From contig NZ_FOKI01000004.1 of assembly GCF_900111985.1 (NCBI RefSeq), positions 1 through 64,000 on the forward strand: 64,000 nucleotides of DNA, written 5' to 3'. Made by a program: the position numbers and the translations under genes. The notes under the pieces were generated by a model. The model saw only the letters and a program-made list of their open reading frames with translations. It had not been told where the DNA came from and did no database searches. How positions within the stretch are numbered: position 1 is the first letter of the stretch; each line of letters starts with the position of its first letter. This DNA is from Clostridium frigidicarnis. Its GTDB lineage: Bacteria; Bacillota; Clostridia; Clostridiales; Clostridiaceae. This document shows, piece by piece, positions 1 to 8,098 of the stretch.

Positions 1-42
1 CTTCTCTCCTTTTAAGGGGGTATTATTTTGTTTCGCAAACTT

Positions 43-71
43 ATTGTATTTCCTTAGGTTGAGAAGATCAA
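43..71 (-). promoter_or_regulatory. Divergent promoter for a gene beyond the left edge
   Basis: Read on the minus strand there is TTGATC (66-71), a 17-bp spacer and TACAAT (43-48). An AAGGAGAG-like ribosome binding site follows at about 4-13, so a minus-strand start codon should lie just outside the window. Seen in sequence; the gene itself cannot be named. Confidence 0.55.
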
Positions 72-241
72 TGTTCATATAACTTAACAGATCGTATTTA
101 TATATAGGGGGAAATAAAAAAATATATTAGTTTAATTAGAAGAAAAAAATGAAAAGTTATTATTGAAGAATATTTTATATGTAATATATAATTTTGATAT
201 AACAGATAGTTTTAGTATTAATAGCTAATTGTAAGAAAAAG

Positions 242-281
242 CAGGTGCTGTAATGAGAAAATAATTACAACACCTGTTTTT
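242..281 (+). terminator. Intrinsic terminator upstream of hcp
   Basis: A 13-bp stem (242-254 with 264-276, one G-U pair) is followed by five T. An A-rich run on the other side means it could work in both directions. No gene ends here. A possible promoter, TTGATA (194-199) and TATTAA (216-221), lies just before it, so it may be an attenuator in the hcp leader rather than the end of another gene. Confidence 0.65.
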
Positions 282-350
282 ATATGTATATAAACTTCTT
301 AATGAGGAACAAATAATAGTGAGATTTATTTATATTTTAGGAGGGTTTAT

Positions 351-2006
351 ATGGAAAATAAAATGTTTTGTTATCAATGTGAACAGACAGTAGGTGGTAA
401 GGGATGTACTAAGATGGGTGTGTGCGGAAAAACACCTGAAATAGCTGCATTGCAAGATTTATTAATATATCAGGTAAAAGGTATAAGTTGTTATGCTAAG
501 TATATCTTAGATAATGGAGAAAAAGTCGATGAAAATATTGTTGAATTTGTAGAAAATTCATTGTTTACAACTTTAACTAATGTAAACTTTGATGCAGACG
601 TTCATGTTGATTTACTTAAGGAATCACAAAAACTAAAGGAAGATTTAAGATCAAAGACTAAAGGATATGAATGTTCTAGAGAAGCAGCTTTGTATAACTT
701 AAGTGACACTAAAGAACAAATGCTTAAAGATGCTGTAAAAGCGGGAATAATGTATGATCAAACTATAGATGAAGATGTACGTTCTTTGAGACAAACAATA
801 ATATATGGACTTAAAGGAATAAGTGCGTATGGACATCAAGCTAGAATATTAGGGTATAAAAGTCATGAGGTTGATAAATTTTATTTTATAGCTTTGGAAA
901 TCACAATTAATGATAAATGTACTCAAGAGGAATTAATTAGAACTGTTATGAAAACAGGAGAAGCAAGTGTTGATATTATGAGGGCTTTAGATGAGGCCAA
1001 TACTACAATATATAAAAATCCTACACCTAATAAAGTCAATGTACATATTAAAAAAGGGCCATTTATCATAGTTTCAGGACATGATTTAAAAGACTTAGAA
1101 ATGTTATTAAATCAAACTGAAGATAAAGGAATAAATATTTATACCCATGGAGAAATGATACCAGCTCATGGGTATCCAGAGCTTAAGAAATATAAACATT
1201 TAGTTGGTAATTATGGTGGAGCATGGCAAGATCAACAAACTGAGTTTGATGGAATACCAGGATGTATTTTAATGACAACTAATTGTCTTATGAGACCAAG
1301 GGAAACTTATAAGGATAGAATATTTACAACAAGTGTAGTAGGCTGGGATGGAGTTAAATACATAAAGAAAAAAGACGATGGGACTAAAGACTTTTCAGAG
1401 ATGATAAATAAAGCTTTAGAACTTGGTGGTTTTAAAGAAGATGAAGAACCAAAGGAAATATTAGTTGGTTTTGGACATAATGCAACCCTCTCACATGCAG
1501 AAGAAATAGTCAGTTTAGTTAAAGAAGGAAAAATAAAACATTTCTTCTTAATAGGAGGGTGTGATGGTGCAAGGCCAGGAAGAAATTATTACACAGATTT
1601 TGCTAAAATGGTTCCAGAAGATTGCATTATTTTAACTCTTGCCTGTGGAAAATATAGATTTAATAAGTTAGATTTTGGGGAAGTTGCGGGATTACCAAGA
1701 CTTTTAGATGTAGGCCAATGCAATGATGCTTATTCAGCAGTGAGAATTGCCACAGCACTTGGCGATGCCTTTGATACAGATGTTAATGGATTACCTTTGG
1801 CTATTATCTTATCATGGTATGAGCAAAAAGCCGTAGCCGATCTTTTAGCATTATTATCATTAGGAATAAAGGGCATTTACTTAGGACCATCTTTACCAGC
1901 ATTTTTATCTCCAAATGTACTTCAATATTTAGTTGAAACATTTGATATAAAACCAATAAGTACTCCTGAGGATGATTTGAAAAGTATATTAAAACAACAA
2001 TGCTAG
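351..2006 (+). CDS. hcp: Hydroxylamine reductase / hybrid cluster protein (prismane)
   Basis: Cytoplasmic Fe-S enzyme of 551 residues, the usual length for class I/II Hcp. The family reduces hydroxylamine and has been linked to nitric oxide and nitrosative stress defence. The N-terminus has the cluster-binding pattern CYQCEQT, GC and GVCGK. Hybrid-cluster ligands sit in the C-terminal half (GGCDGARPGR, LTLACGKYRFN, DVGQCNDAYSA). The ATG is preceded by AGGAGGG with good spacing. The gene is monocistronic, with a hairpin ahead of it and a terminator after it. No hcr reductase gene is adjacent. Identification is secure; the physiological substrate is inferred from the family. Confidence 0.97.
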   Translation: MENKMFCYQCEQTVGGKGCTKMGVCGKTPEIAALQDLLIYQVKGISCYAKYILDNGEKVDENIVEFVENSLFTTLTNVNFDADVHVDLLKESQKLKEDLRSKTKGYECSREAALYNLSDTKEQMLKDAVKAGIMYDQTIDEDVRSLRQTIIYGLKGISAYGHQARILGYKSHEVDKFYFIALEITINDKCTQEELIRTVMKTGEASVDIMRALDEANTTIYKNPTPNKVNVHIKKGPFIIVSGHDLKDLEMLLNQTEDKGINIYTHGEMIPAHGYPELKKYKHLVGNYGGAWQDQQTEFDGIPGCILMTTNCLMRPRETYKDRIFTTSVVGWDGVKYIKKKDDGTKDFSEMINKALELGGFKEDEEPKEILVGFGHNATLSHAEEIVSLVKEGKIKHFFLIGGCDGARPGRNYYTDFAKMVPEDCIILTLACGKYRFNKLDFGEVAGLPRLLDVGQCNDAYSAVRIATALGDAFDTDVNGLPLAIILSWYEQKAVADLLALLSLGIKGIYLGPSLPAFLSPNVLQYLVETFDIKPISTPEDDLKSILKQQC

Positions 2007-2039
2007 TTGGGCGTTTTTGAAAATGTAATTATATAAAAT

Positions 2040-2080
2040 AATAAAGTTGAATCTTAATGTAGATTCAACTTTATTATTTA
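2040..2080 (+). terminator. Terminator after hcp
   Basis: A perfect 15-bp stem (2040-2054 with 2061-2075) with a 6-nt loop, in an A/T-rich context on both sides. It probably ends hcp. Confidence 0.85.
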
Positions 2081-2270
2081 AATTGTTATTTTACCTTTTC
2101 ACAATCTATTAGGATTTTTAAACTCTACAAACCATATTATATTGCATATCGTTTACTCATCAATGATTTTATATACAAAATTTATAGTAAGCATTATAAA
2201 ATAAGGTAATTAGTTTTCAAATAAGACAAGTAAGTTTTTATACCCTATAATATTTATAGGGTTATTAAAC

Positions 2271-2303
2271 ATTAAGCTAATATTAAGCTTAAAGAGATAT
2301 AAT
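2271..2303 (+). promoter_or_regulatory. Promoter with direct-repeat box, upstream of the response regulator
   Basis: ATTAAGC occurs at 2271-2277 and again at 2282-2288, an 11-bp period typical of OmpR/PhoB-type regulator boxes. It is followed after 9 bp by TATAAT (2298-2303). There is no good -35 box, as expected for an activated promoter. The same arrangement occurs at 4364-4396, before the VTC gene. A small hairpin (about 2240-2262) lies just upstream. Confidence 0.6.
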
Positions 2304-2337
2304 TAAAGTAAAAGCTTATTATAAGGGGAGAATGTAT

Positions 2338-3021
2338 ATGATAAAAATATTACTTGTAGAAGATAATATTGAAATAAGTAAAAATATAGTAGCATATTTT
2401 AAAAATGATTCTTATATTGAGGCTGTGTATGATGGAGGAGATGCTATAGAATATTTAAATGCATATGATTATGATGTTGTTATTTTAGATTTAATGTTAC
2501 CAGAGGTAGATGGTATGAGCGTATTAAATTATATATCTAAAAAAGCATTAAACACGGGAGTAATTGTGCTCACAGCAAAAGAAGAGTTAGGAGATAAATT
2601 AAAAGCATTTAATTTAGGTGCAAATGATTACTTAACAAAGCCATTCTTTATGGAAGAATTAAAAGTACGTATTAATGCAATACTTAAAAGTATGGGTAAA
2701 ATAAAAAAACCTAATTTTCTAGAAGTTAAAAATATGCATATTGATATGAAAACTAAAACAGCTTATATAAATGATGAGCCATTGGAACTTAATGAAAAAT
2801 TGTATAGATTACTTGAATATTTAACCATAAACAAAGGTGTGTTACTTTTTAAAGAACAAATTTTTGATAGCATATGTGGATATGATAGTGATGCATCAAC
2901 AGAAATTATTGAAGTGTACATGAGTAGACTAAGGAAGCAACTTGCACCTTTTGGATATGATAAATATGTTGTAACTAAACGGGGAATGGGATATATACTT
3001 GATGAGAATGTAGGTGATTAA
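2338..3021 (+). CDS. OmpR-family response regulator
   Basis: DNA-binding response regulator of 227 residues: receiver domain (about 1-115; acidic pocket E8/D9, phospho-acceptor D51 in VVILDLMLPE, switch T in VLTAK, K in NDYLTKPF) and a C-terminal winged helix (about 130-225). An in-frame ATG lies at 2332 but only one base after GGGGAG; the ATG at 2338 has normal spacing and gives the standard MIKILLVEDN start. The histidine kinase follows after 5 bp. The repeat box in its promoter recurs before the VTC gene, suggesting autoregulation and control of the next operon. Confidence 0.93.
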   Translation: MIKILLVEDNIEISKNIVAYFKNDSYIEAVYDGGDAIEYLNAYDYDVVILDLMLPEVDGMSVLNYISKKALNTGVIVLTAKEELGDKLKAFNLGANDYLTKPFFMEELKVRINAILKSMGKIKKPNFLEVKNMHIDMKTKTAYINDEPLELNEKLYRLLEYLTINKGVLLFKEQIFDSICGYDSDASTEIIEVYMSRLRKQLAPFGYDKYVVTKRGMGYILDENVGD

Positions 3022-3026
3022 AACAC

Positions 3027-4292
3027 ATGAAGAGAAAAGATATTTTTTATAAGACCAAGAAGAATATAATTATCATAAGTGTAACAATAGTATTTTTATG
3101 TTTATTTATATTTACTGTAATAACTAAGACTTTATATTCATCTAGGTTATTTAATGATGTAGATAGGCAAATATTACAGCAAAAGGATATGCTGGAGAGA
3201 ATTTCACCTAATAGTATAAATAGCAATGAAGGCAATATATTGGATGAAAAGGGCCCATCTAAGTCACCACGTATTCCTCCAAATATAATAGTTATTGTAT
3301 ATGAGCGGGGAAATATAGATTTTATTAGTCCCAATGCTTATTTTAATATAACTAGTCTACCAGATTTAGCGAAAATCGAGAAAAACAAGATATCGGTGAT
3401 AGAACATAATGGATATACGTTTAGATGCACTAGTTTTGATAACAAACAATATAATATGCAAGTATTTATAAATGTTAATTCAGAATTAAAGTCAATGAAA
3501 CAGCTTACTAATGCTATAGTTATAAGTTTAATTGTGCTTATAATAATCGCCATAATTCTTTCAGCTTATCTAGCATCGAGAATTATAAAGCCAGTTAGAG
3601 AAGCGTATAATAAACAGGTCTTTTTTGTACAAGATGCTTCCCATGAGATGAGAACACCATTAGCAGTAATTAAAGGGAAATTAGAGCTTTTAGCAAATTC
3701 ATGGGGAGATACTATAGATACTCATTTTGAGCATATTTCAAAGATGATGAGTGAAGTGAGATCCCTTGAAAAATTAAATAGCGATTTATTATTGCTATCT
3801 AAGGAAGATGTAGATTCAAGCATAAATATTACAGAAGTGAACTTAAATGATTTTATAGAGGATTTAAGCGATTTTTATGAGGATTTAGCTGATATGCAAG
3901 ATAAAAAATTTTATGTTAATAAAACTAAGGATAATATAAAATTACAATGGGATTATAATAAAATAAGAAGAGCTACAATAATACTTATTGAAAATGCATT
4001 CAAATATACAAGCTCAAAAGGAGAAATAACTTTAACTTTTGAAGATATAAATAAAAGTATTCTAATAAGAGTTAAGGACAACGGAATTGGTATTAAAGAT
4101 GAGGATAAAAATCGTATATTTGATCGTTTTTTCAGAAGTTCAGATGTTAGAGGTAAAAATATAAATGGAAGTGGAATTGGATTAAGTTTATTGAAGTCAA
4201 TTTGTAAAACACTTGAGATTGGCATCAAAGTGGGGTCACAATATGGAAAGGGAACAGAATTCATTTTAAATGTTCCAAAGGTAATGAAGTAA
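3027..4292 (+). CDS. Membrane sensor histidine kinase
   Basis: 421-residue kinase paired with the preceding regulator. Two membrane segments (about 13-33 and 163-184) enclose an extracellular sensor of about 130 residues with no recognised fold. HisKA follows, with phospho-acceptor H206 in ASHEMRTPLAVI, then a HATPase domain with N box (IENAFKY), G1 (DNGIGI) and G2 (GSGIGLSL). No clear HAMP domain. The signal sensed is unknown. A strong terminator follows, so the VTC operon downstream has its own promoter. Confidence 0.93.
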   Translation: MKRKDIFYKTKKNIIIISVTIVFLCLFIFTVITKTLYSSRLFNDVDRQILQQKDMLERISPNSINSNEGNILDEKGPSKSPRIPPNIIVIVYERGNIDFISPNAYFNITSLPDLAKIEKNKISVIEHNGYTFRCTSFDNKQYNMQVFINVNSELKSMKQLTNAIVISLIVLIIIAIILSAYLASRIIKPVREAYNKQVFFVQDASHEMRTPLAVIKGKLELLANSWGDTIDTHFEHISKMMSEVRSLEKLNSDLLLLSKEDVDSSINITEVNLNDFIEDLSDFYEDLADMQDKKFYVNKTKDNIKLQWDYNKIRRATIILIENAFKYTSSKGEITLTFEDINKSILIRVKDNGIGIKDEDKNRIFDRFFRSSDVRGKNINGSGIGLSLLKSICKTLEIGIKVGSQYGKGTEFILNVPKVMK

Positions 4293-4307
4293 ATATTCTA
4301 TCCTAAT

Positions 4308-4348
4308 AAGAGAGCTTACATGAGTTATATTGTGTAAGCTCTCTTTTA
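4308..4348 (+). terminator. Terminator after the first histidine kinase
   Basis: A 13-bp stem (4308-4320 with 4333-4345) followed by TTTT separates the two-component genes from the VTC operon. Confidence 0.9.
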
Positions 4349-4363
4349 TTTGTGTTTACAATG

Positions 4364-4396
4364 ATTAAGCCAATGTTAAGGTTTCAGATTTAGAAT
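4364..4396 (+). promoter_or_regulatory. Promoter with direct-repeat box, upstream of the VTC operon
   Basis: ATTAAGC (4364-4370) and GTTAAGG (4375-4381) are 11 bp apart, matching the repeat before the response regulator. TAGAAT (4391-4396) starts 9 bp after the box, the same gap as at 2271-2303. A third weaker copy, GTTAAGA, lies at 4404. Inferred binding site of the 2338 regulator. Confidence 0.6.
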
Positions 4397-4426
4397 AAGA
4401 ATTGTTAAGAACAGGAGGTGAGATTT

Positions 4427-5113
4427 ATGAGTGAAACAAAATTTAGACATGAAATGAAACACTATATAAATATGTGTGATTATGTGGCTATAAGTAATAG
4501 ACTAAGAAAGATTATGCACTTAGATAAAAATGCTAATTCTCATAGAGAATATAAAATTCGAAGTCTTTACTTTGATAATTTAAGGGATAAAGTATTAATG
4601 GAAAAAATCAATGGAATAAATCGCAGAGAAAAATTCCGTATAAGATTTTATAATGATGATTATTCTTTTATTAGATTAGAAAAGAAATCTAAAATCAATG
4701 GATTATGTAATAAGGTTAGTGAAAAAATAAGTGTAGATCAGTGTGAAAGGCTAATTAAGGGTGATATAAATTTTCTAAATGATTCTGAAAAGCCACTATT
4801 TGTTGAATTATATTCAAAAATGAAAGGCGACTTATTAAAGCCAAAAACAATAGTAGATTATACTAGGGAAGCGTACATATATCCAGTGGGAAATGTAAGG
4901 ATAACTTTTGATAAATCAATAAGAACGGGAATTAATAGTACAGATTTATTTAATGAAAATTTACCAACAATAGGTGTGGTAGATAGCAGGTGTATAGTTT
5001 TAGAAGTAAAATATGATGAGTTTTTGCCTGAAATAATACAAGATATAATACAAACAAATAATCGTAGGGCAACAGCAATTTCAAAGTACGCAGCATCAAG
5101 AATTTATGGATAA
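4427..5113 (+). CDS. Polyphosphate polymerase (VTC) domain protein
   Basis: 228-residue soluble protein of the VTC/CYTH-like tunnel fold. Charged strands line the sequence in the family order: EYKIRSLYFDN, RREKFRIRFY, IRLEKKSKI, VDYTREAY, RITFDKSIRTG and a late VLEVKYDEFLPE. In yeast Vtc4 this domain makes polyphosphate from ATP; in bacteria the function of stand-alone copies next to DUF4956 and CotH is not established. The upstream GTG at 4418 overlaps AGGAGG, so the ATG at 4427 is chosen. DUF4956 follows after 18 bp. Confidence 0.85.
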   Translation: MSETKFRHEMKHYINMCDYVAISNRLRKIMHLDKNANSHREYKIRSLYFDNLRDKVLMEKINGINRREKFRIRFYNDDYSFIRLEKKSKINGLCNKVSEKISVDQCERLIKGDINFLNDSEKPLFVELYSKMKGDLLKPKTIVDYTREAYIYPVGNVRITFDKSIRTGINSTDLFNENLPTIGVVDSRCIVLEVKYDEFLPEIIQDIIQTNNRRATAISKYAASRIYG

Positions 5114-5131
5114 TTAGAGGAGGAAAAATTA

Positions 5132-5821
5132 ATGGGACAACAAGCAATTAATTTTGGAGATATATTTAAATCAAGTTTTATTGAAAAACTAAATTCAGTA
5201 TCAATTTTGGATATGGCAATAGCATTAGCACTTGCATTTATAATGGGATTATTTATAATGCAGGTTTACAAAAAAACATTTAAGGGTGTAATGTATTCAG
5301 CAAACTTTGGGGTAGCTTTAATGGCACTTACATTAGTTACAACTTTAATTATATTAGCAGTTACATCTAATGTAATTTTATCACTAGGTATGGTAGGTGC
5401 TCTTTCTATAGTTCGTTTTAGAAGTGCAATAAAGGAACCTTTGGATATAGCATTTTTATTTTGGTCAATCAGTGTAGGTATAGTACTTGGAGCAGGACTT
5501 ATCCCCCTTGCAATTTTAGGATCTCTTTTCATAGGTATTGTAATGGTTATTTTTGTTAATAAGAAAACTATAGATAATCCCTATATATTAGTTATTAATT
5601 GTGATGATGATATGAGTGAAGCTAAGGCTATGGATTTAGTTTCAAGCAACGTTAAAAAACATGTTGTAAAATCTAAAACGGTTTCTCCTTCCAATGGTAT
5701 AGAGATGACAGTGGAGGTTAGACTTAAAGACACTACTACTGAATTAGTAAACGAGATTTCTAAGGTAAGTGGAGTATCTAATGTCGTATTAGTAAGTTAT
5801 AACGGAGATTATATGGGTTAA
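5132..5821 (+). CDS. DUF4956 membrane protein
   Basis: 229-residue integral membrane protein. Four to five hydrophobic segments fill residues about 20-145, including the conserved stretch LGMVGALSIVRFRSAIKEP between helices. A soluble C-terminal domain of about 85 residues follows (from about 150), looking like a small alpha/beta regulatory fold. DUF4956 proteins are commonly found beside VTC-domain and CotH-kinase genes, as here. Function unknown; a membrane partner or channel for the VTC protein is inference only. GAGGAGG precedes the ATG and CotH begins within 50 bp of the stop. Confidence 0.85.
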   Translation: MGQQAINFGDIFKSSFIEKLNSVSILDMAIALALAFIMGLFIMQVYKKTFKGVMYSANFGVALMALTLVTTLIILAVTSNVILSLGMVGALSIVRFRSAIKEPLDIAFLFWSISVGIVLGAGLIPLAILGSLFIGIVMVIFVNKKTIDNPYILVINCDDDMSEAKAMDLVSSNVKKHVVKSKTVSPSNGIEMTVEVRLKDTTTELVNEISKVSGVSNVVLVSYNGDYMG

Positions 5822-5867
5822 TTTAGCATTGAAATTTAACTGGCTGAAAAAAGGCAGGTGTAATAAT

Positions 5868-7760
5868 GTGAAGTGTGAAAAACATGATAAAGGTCTTTTA
5901 ATAACTACTACAATACTATTAATAGTTTTTGTAGTATCAATGATAAATTATCTTCCAAAGAAAGAAGAGGACAAGTTAGTTTTAAATTCTGAGTCTATTT
6001 CAACTTCTGGTGAGGAAGTATTAGACAAGGATTCAGTAATGGATGTAAATATTGATATAAGTGATGAAGATTGGCAGTGGTTATTAGAAAATGCCACAAA
6101 AGAAGAATATAAAAGTTGTAATATAACTATAAATGGAGAAACTTTTAACAACGTAGGTATAAGGCCTAAGGGTAACTCAAGTCTTACAGCCGTTGCAAAT
6201 GACGATACCACAGATAGGTTTAGTTTGAAAATTGATTTTGGTCAATACATTGAAGGACAAACATATCATGGAATTGAGAAATTAGCGCTTAATAATAATA
6301 TATATGATACATCTAATATGAAAGAATACCTTTCTTATGACTTATTTGAGTCTTTAGGAATAGCTACACCAGAATATGCATATAGCAACATAAAGCTTAA
6401 TAATAGTCAATGGGGATTATATTTAGCCGTTGAAGTTATTGATAAAAATTTTTTGCAAAAAGAGTTTGGAACTTCAGAAGGCAATTTATATAAACCAGAA
6501 ACTATGGGAATGGGTGGAGGAAATATGAAAAATGGTAATAATGGTATGATGCCTAAACAACAAGGTGATATGCCACAATTACCAGAAGGAGTAAATAAAG
6601 AGGATATAGAAAAAAACATTAATAATGGAGAGGGAATGCCTCAGCAACAAGGAAATATGCCACAATTGCCAGAAGGGGTAAATCAAGAAGATTTAGAAAA
6701 AAACATTAATAATGAAGAAAGAATTCTCCAGCAAGAAGGCAATATGCCACAATTACCAGAAGGAGTAAATCAAGAGGGTAAAGGAGAAAACTTAAAAAAT
6801 GGACAGGGAATGCCTAACATGGGAAAAGACAATGGGGGGGCAAACCTAAAATATAGTGGTGATAGTCTTTCAGATTATTCTACTTTAAGAGAAAGTGCAT
6901 TATTTAAGAGTACAACAGACAAAGAGTTTGAAAAAGTAATTGATATGATTAAAAATTTAAATGATGGAACCAATATAGAGAATTACTTAGATGTAGAAGA
7001 AGTACTAAAATACTTTGCAGTAAATACATTTTTGGTGAATTTAGATAGTTATTCAGGAGGAATGTATCACAATTACTATCTTTATGAAAAAGATGGAGTG
7101 TGTCAGATTATACCTTGGGATTTAAATATGTCTTTTGCAGGTTTTGGAATTAATGAAGGAGAAAAGGCAGTAAACTTTCCAATTGATACACCAGTAACAG
7201 GAAACCTGGAGGATGCACCTTTAATAGGAAAGCTATTAGAAGTTGATGAGTATAAAGAGATGTATCATAGTTATCTAGAAAAAATGGTTTCAGATTATGC
7301 TAATAGTGGAGTTTTTGAAAGTAAAGTAATTAAAATACAAAATCTTATTAATGATTATGTAAAAACAGATCCAACAGCATTTTATACCTATGATGAATAT
7401 AAGAATTCTATAAATGAATTAATTACATTTGTTAATGATAGAACTGATAGTATTGAAGCTCAGCTTAATGGAGAACAACCATCTACAGAGTATGGAACAA
7501 TTAGTACAAATCTAAATCTATCAGCTTTAGGAGGAATGAATATGTCAAAGGGTGGCAACAAAGGACAAGAAGAAAAAGCAGTTGACAATAAAGAAGAAGG
7601 ACAAAAAGCACCTGGACAAAATAATTTCAAACCTATGGATAATTCAAAAAATACTAATAATAGTTTTGATAAGAAATATTTTATTGAGTTATTTGCAATT
7701 ACATTAATTAGTATATTAGGAATAGTGTTTACAGCAAGATATAAACGAAAACGATATTAA
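5868..7760 (+). CDS. CotH-kinase family membrane protein with internal 29-residue repeats
   Basis: Large CotH-like protein of 630 residues from GTG 5868, which has AGGCAGGTG at good spacing; a TTG at 5829 would add 13 residues. An N-terminal membrane anchor (about 9-28) and a C-terminal one (about 604-623) place the body outside the cell. The CotH signature is clear: VGIRPKGNSS, KLALNNNIYD, and YHNYYLYEKDG followed by IPWDLNMSF. A Met/Pro/Gln-rich insert with three 29-residue repeats splits the domain. CotH of Bacillus is an atypical protein kinase acting on spore coat; here the target is unknown. Last gene of the VTC operon. Confidence 0.88.
   Translation: MKCEKHDKGLLITTTILLIVFVVSMINYLPKKEEDKLVLNSESISTSGEEVLDKDSVMDVNIDISDEDWQWLLENATKEEYKSCNITINGETFNNVGIRPKGNSSLTAVANDDTTDRFSLKIDFGQYIEGQTYHGIEKLALNNNIYDTSNMKEYLSYDLFESLGIATPEYAYSNIKLNNSQWGLYLAVEVIDKNFLQKEFGTSEGNLYKPETMGMGGGNMKNGNNGMMPKQQGDMPQLPEGVNKEDIEKNINNGEGMPQQQGNMPQLPEGVNQEDLEKNINNEERILQQEGNMPQLPEGVNQEGKGENLKNGQGMPNMGKDNGGANLKYSGDSLSDYSTLRESALFKSTTDKEFEKVIDMIKNLNDGTNIENYLDVEEVLKYFAVNTFLVNLDSYSGGMYHNYYLYEKDGVCQIIPWDLNMSFAGFGINEGEKAVNFPIDTPVTGNLEDAPLIGKLLEVDEYKEMYHSYLEKMVSDYANSGVFESKVIKIQNLINDYVKTDPTAFYTYDEYKNSINELITFVNDRTDSIEAQLNGEQPSTEYGTISTNLNLSALGGMNMSKGGNKGQEEKAVDNKEEGQKAPGQNNFKPMDNSKNTNNSFDKKYFIELFAITLISILGIVFTARYKRKRY
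6570..6830 (+). repeat. Three tandem 87-bp repeats inside the CotH-like gene
   Basis: Units begin at 6570, 6657 and 6744, each coding MPQLPEGVN followed by an acidic Asn/Lys-rich tail. The 87-bp period keeps the frame. The third unit is diverged in its second half. The repeats lie inside the kinase-like domain, in a low-complexity Gly/Met/Asn/Gln region. Confidence 0.9.
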
Positions 7761-7843
7761 AAATTTATTTAAGTGACAAGTTGAAGCTGATTTTTATAAA
7801 CAGAGTGAATAAAAACATCACTAACTTGTAACTAAAAAAATAG

Positions 7844-7883
7844 AGCTGTATCAAAAGTTATTTTGATACAGCTTTATTTTTTA
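7844..7883 (+). terminator. Terminator after the CotH-like gene
   Basis: Perfect 13-bp stem (7844-7856 with 7861-7873), 4-nt loop, then a T-rich tail. Ends the VTC-DUF4956-CotH operon. Confidence 0.9.
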
Positions 7884-7997
7884 ATTTTAATAAATAACAA
7901 TTAGGAGTATTAACCTTAATTGATTTAAAATATTGATACATAATTAGTTATTTATAACAAGATTTTTAAATGCTATAAAATAATAAATGATTGAACT

Positions 7998-8071
7998 TGA
8001 ATGATAAAGTGAATGGTTTTGAGTGTTTTTGAATGAAAATGCTTGATTTTCTTTTTGAAAAGGTTTAATAT
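7998..8071 (+). promoter_or_regulatory. fru operon promoter and candidate FruR operator
   Basis: Four TGARTG copies start at 7998, 8010, 8020 and 8030, about one helical turn apart. A GAAAAT/ATTTTC dyad follows at 8035-8051. A promoter TTGATT (8043-8048), 17 bp, TAATAT (8066-8071) overlaps its end. The position suggests control by the FruR encoded directly downstream; binding is inferred. Confidence 0.5.
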
Positions 8072-8098
8072 ATAAATATAGACAAGGAAGTGATTTTA

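Noticed and set aside
5829-5867. TTG start for the CotH-like gene.
   Set aside because: GTG 5868 has a clear AGGCAGGTG at proper distance; the TTG lacks a comparable signal, although it is not excluded.
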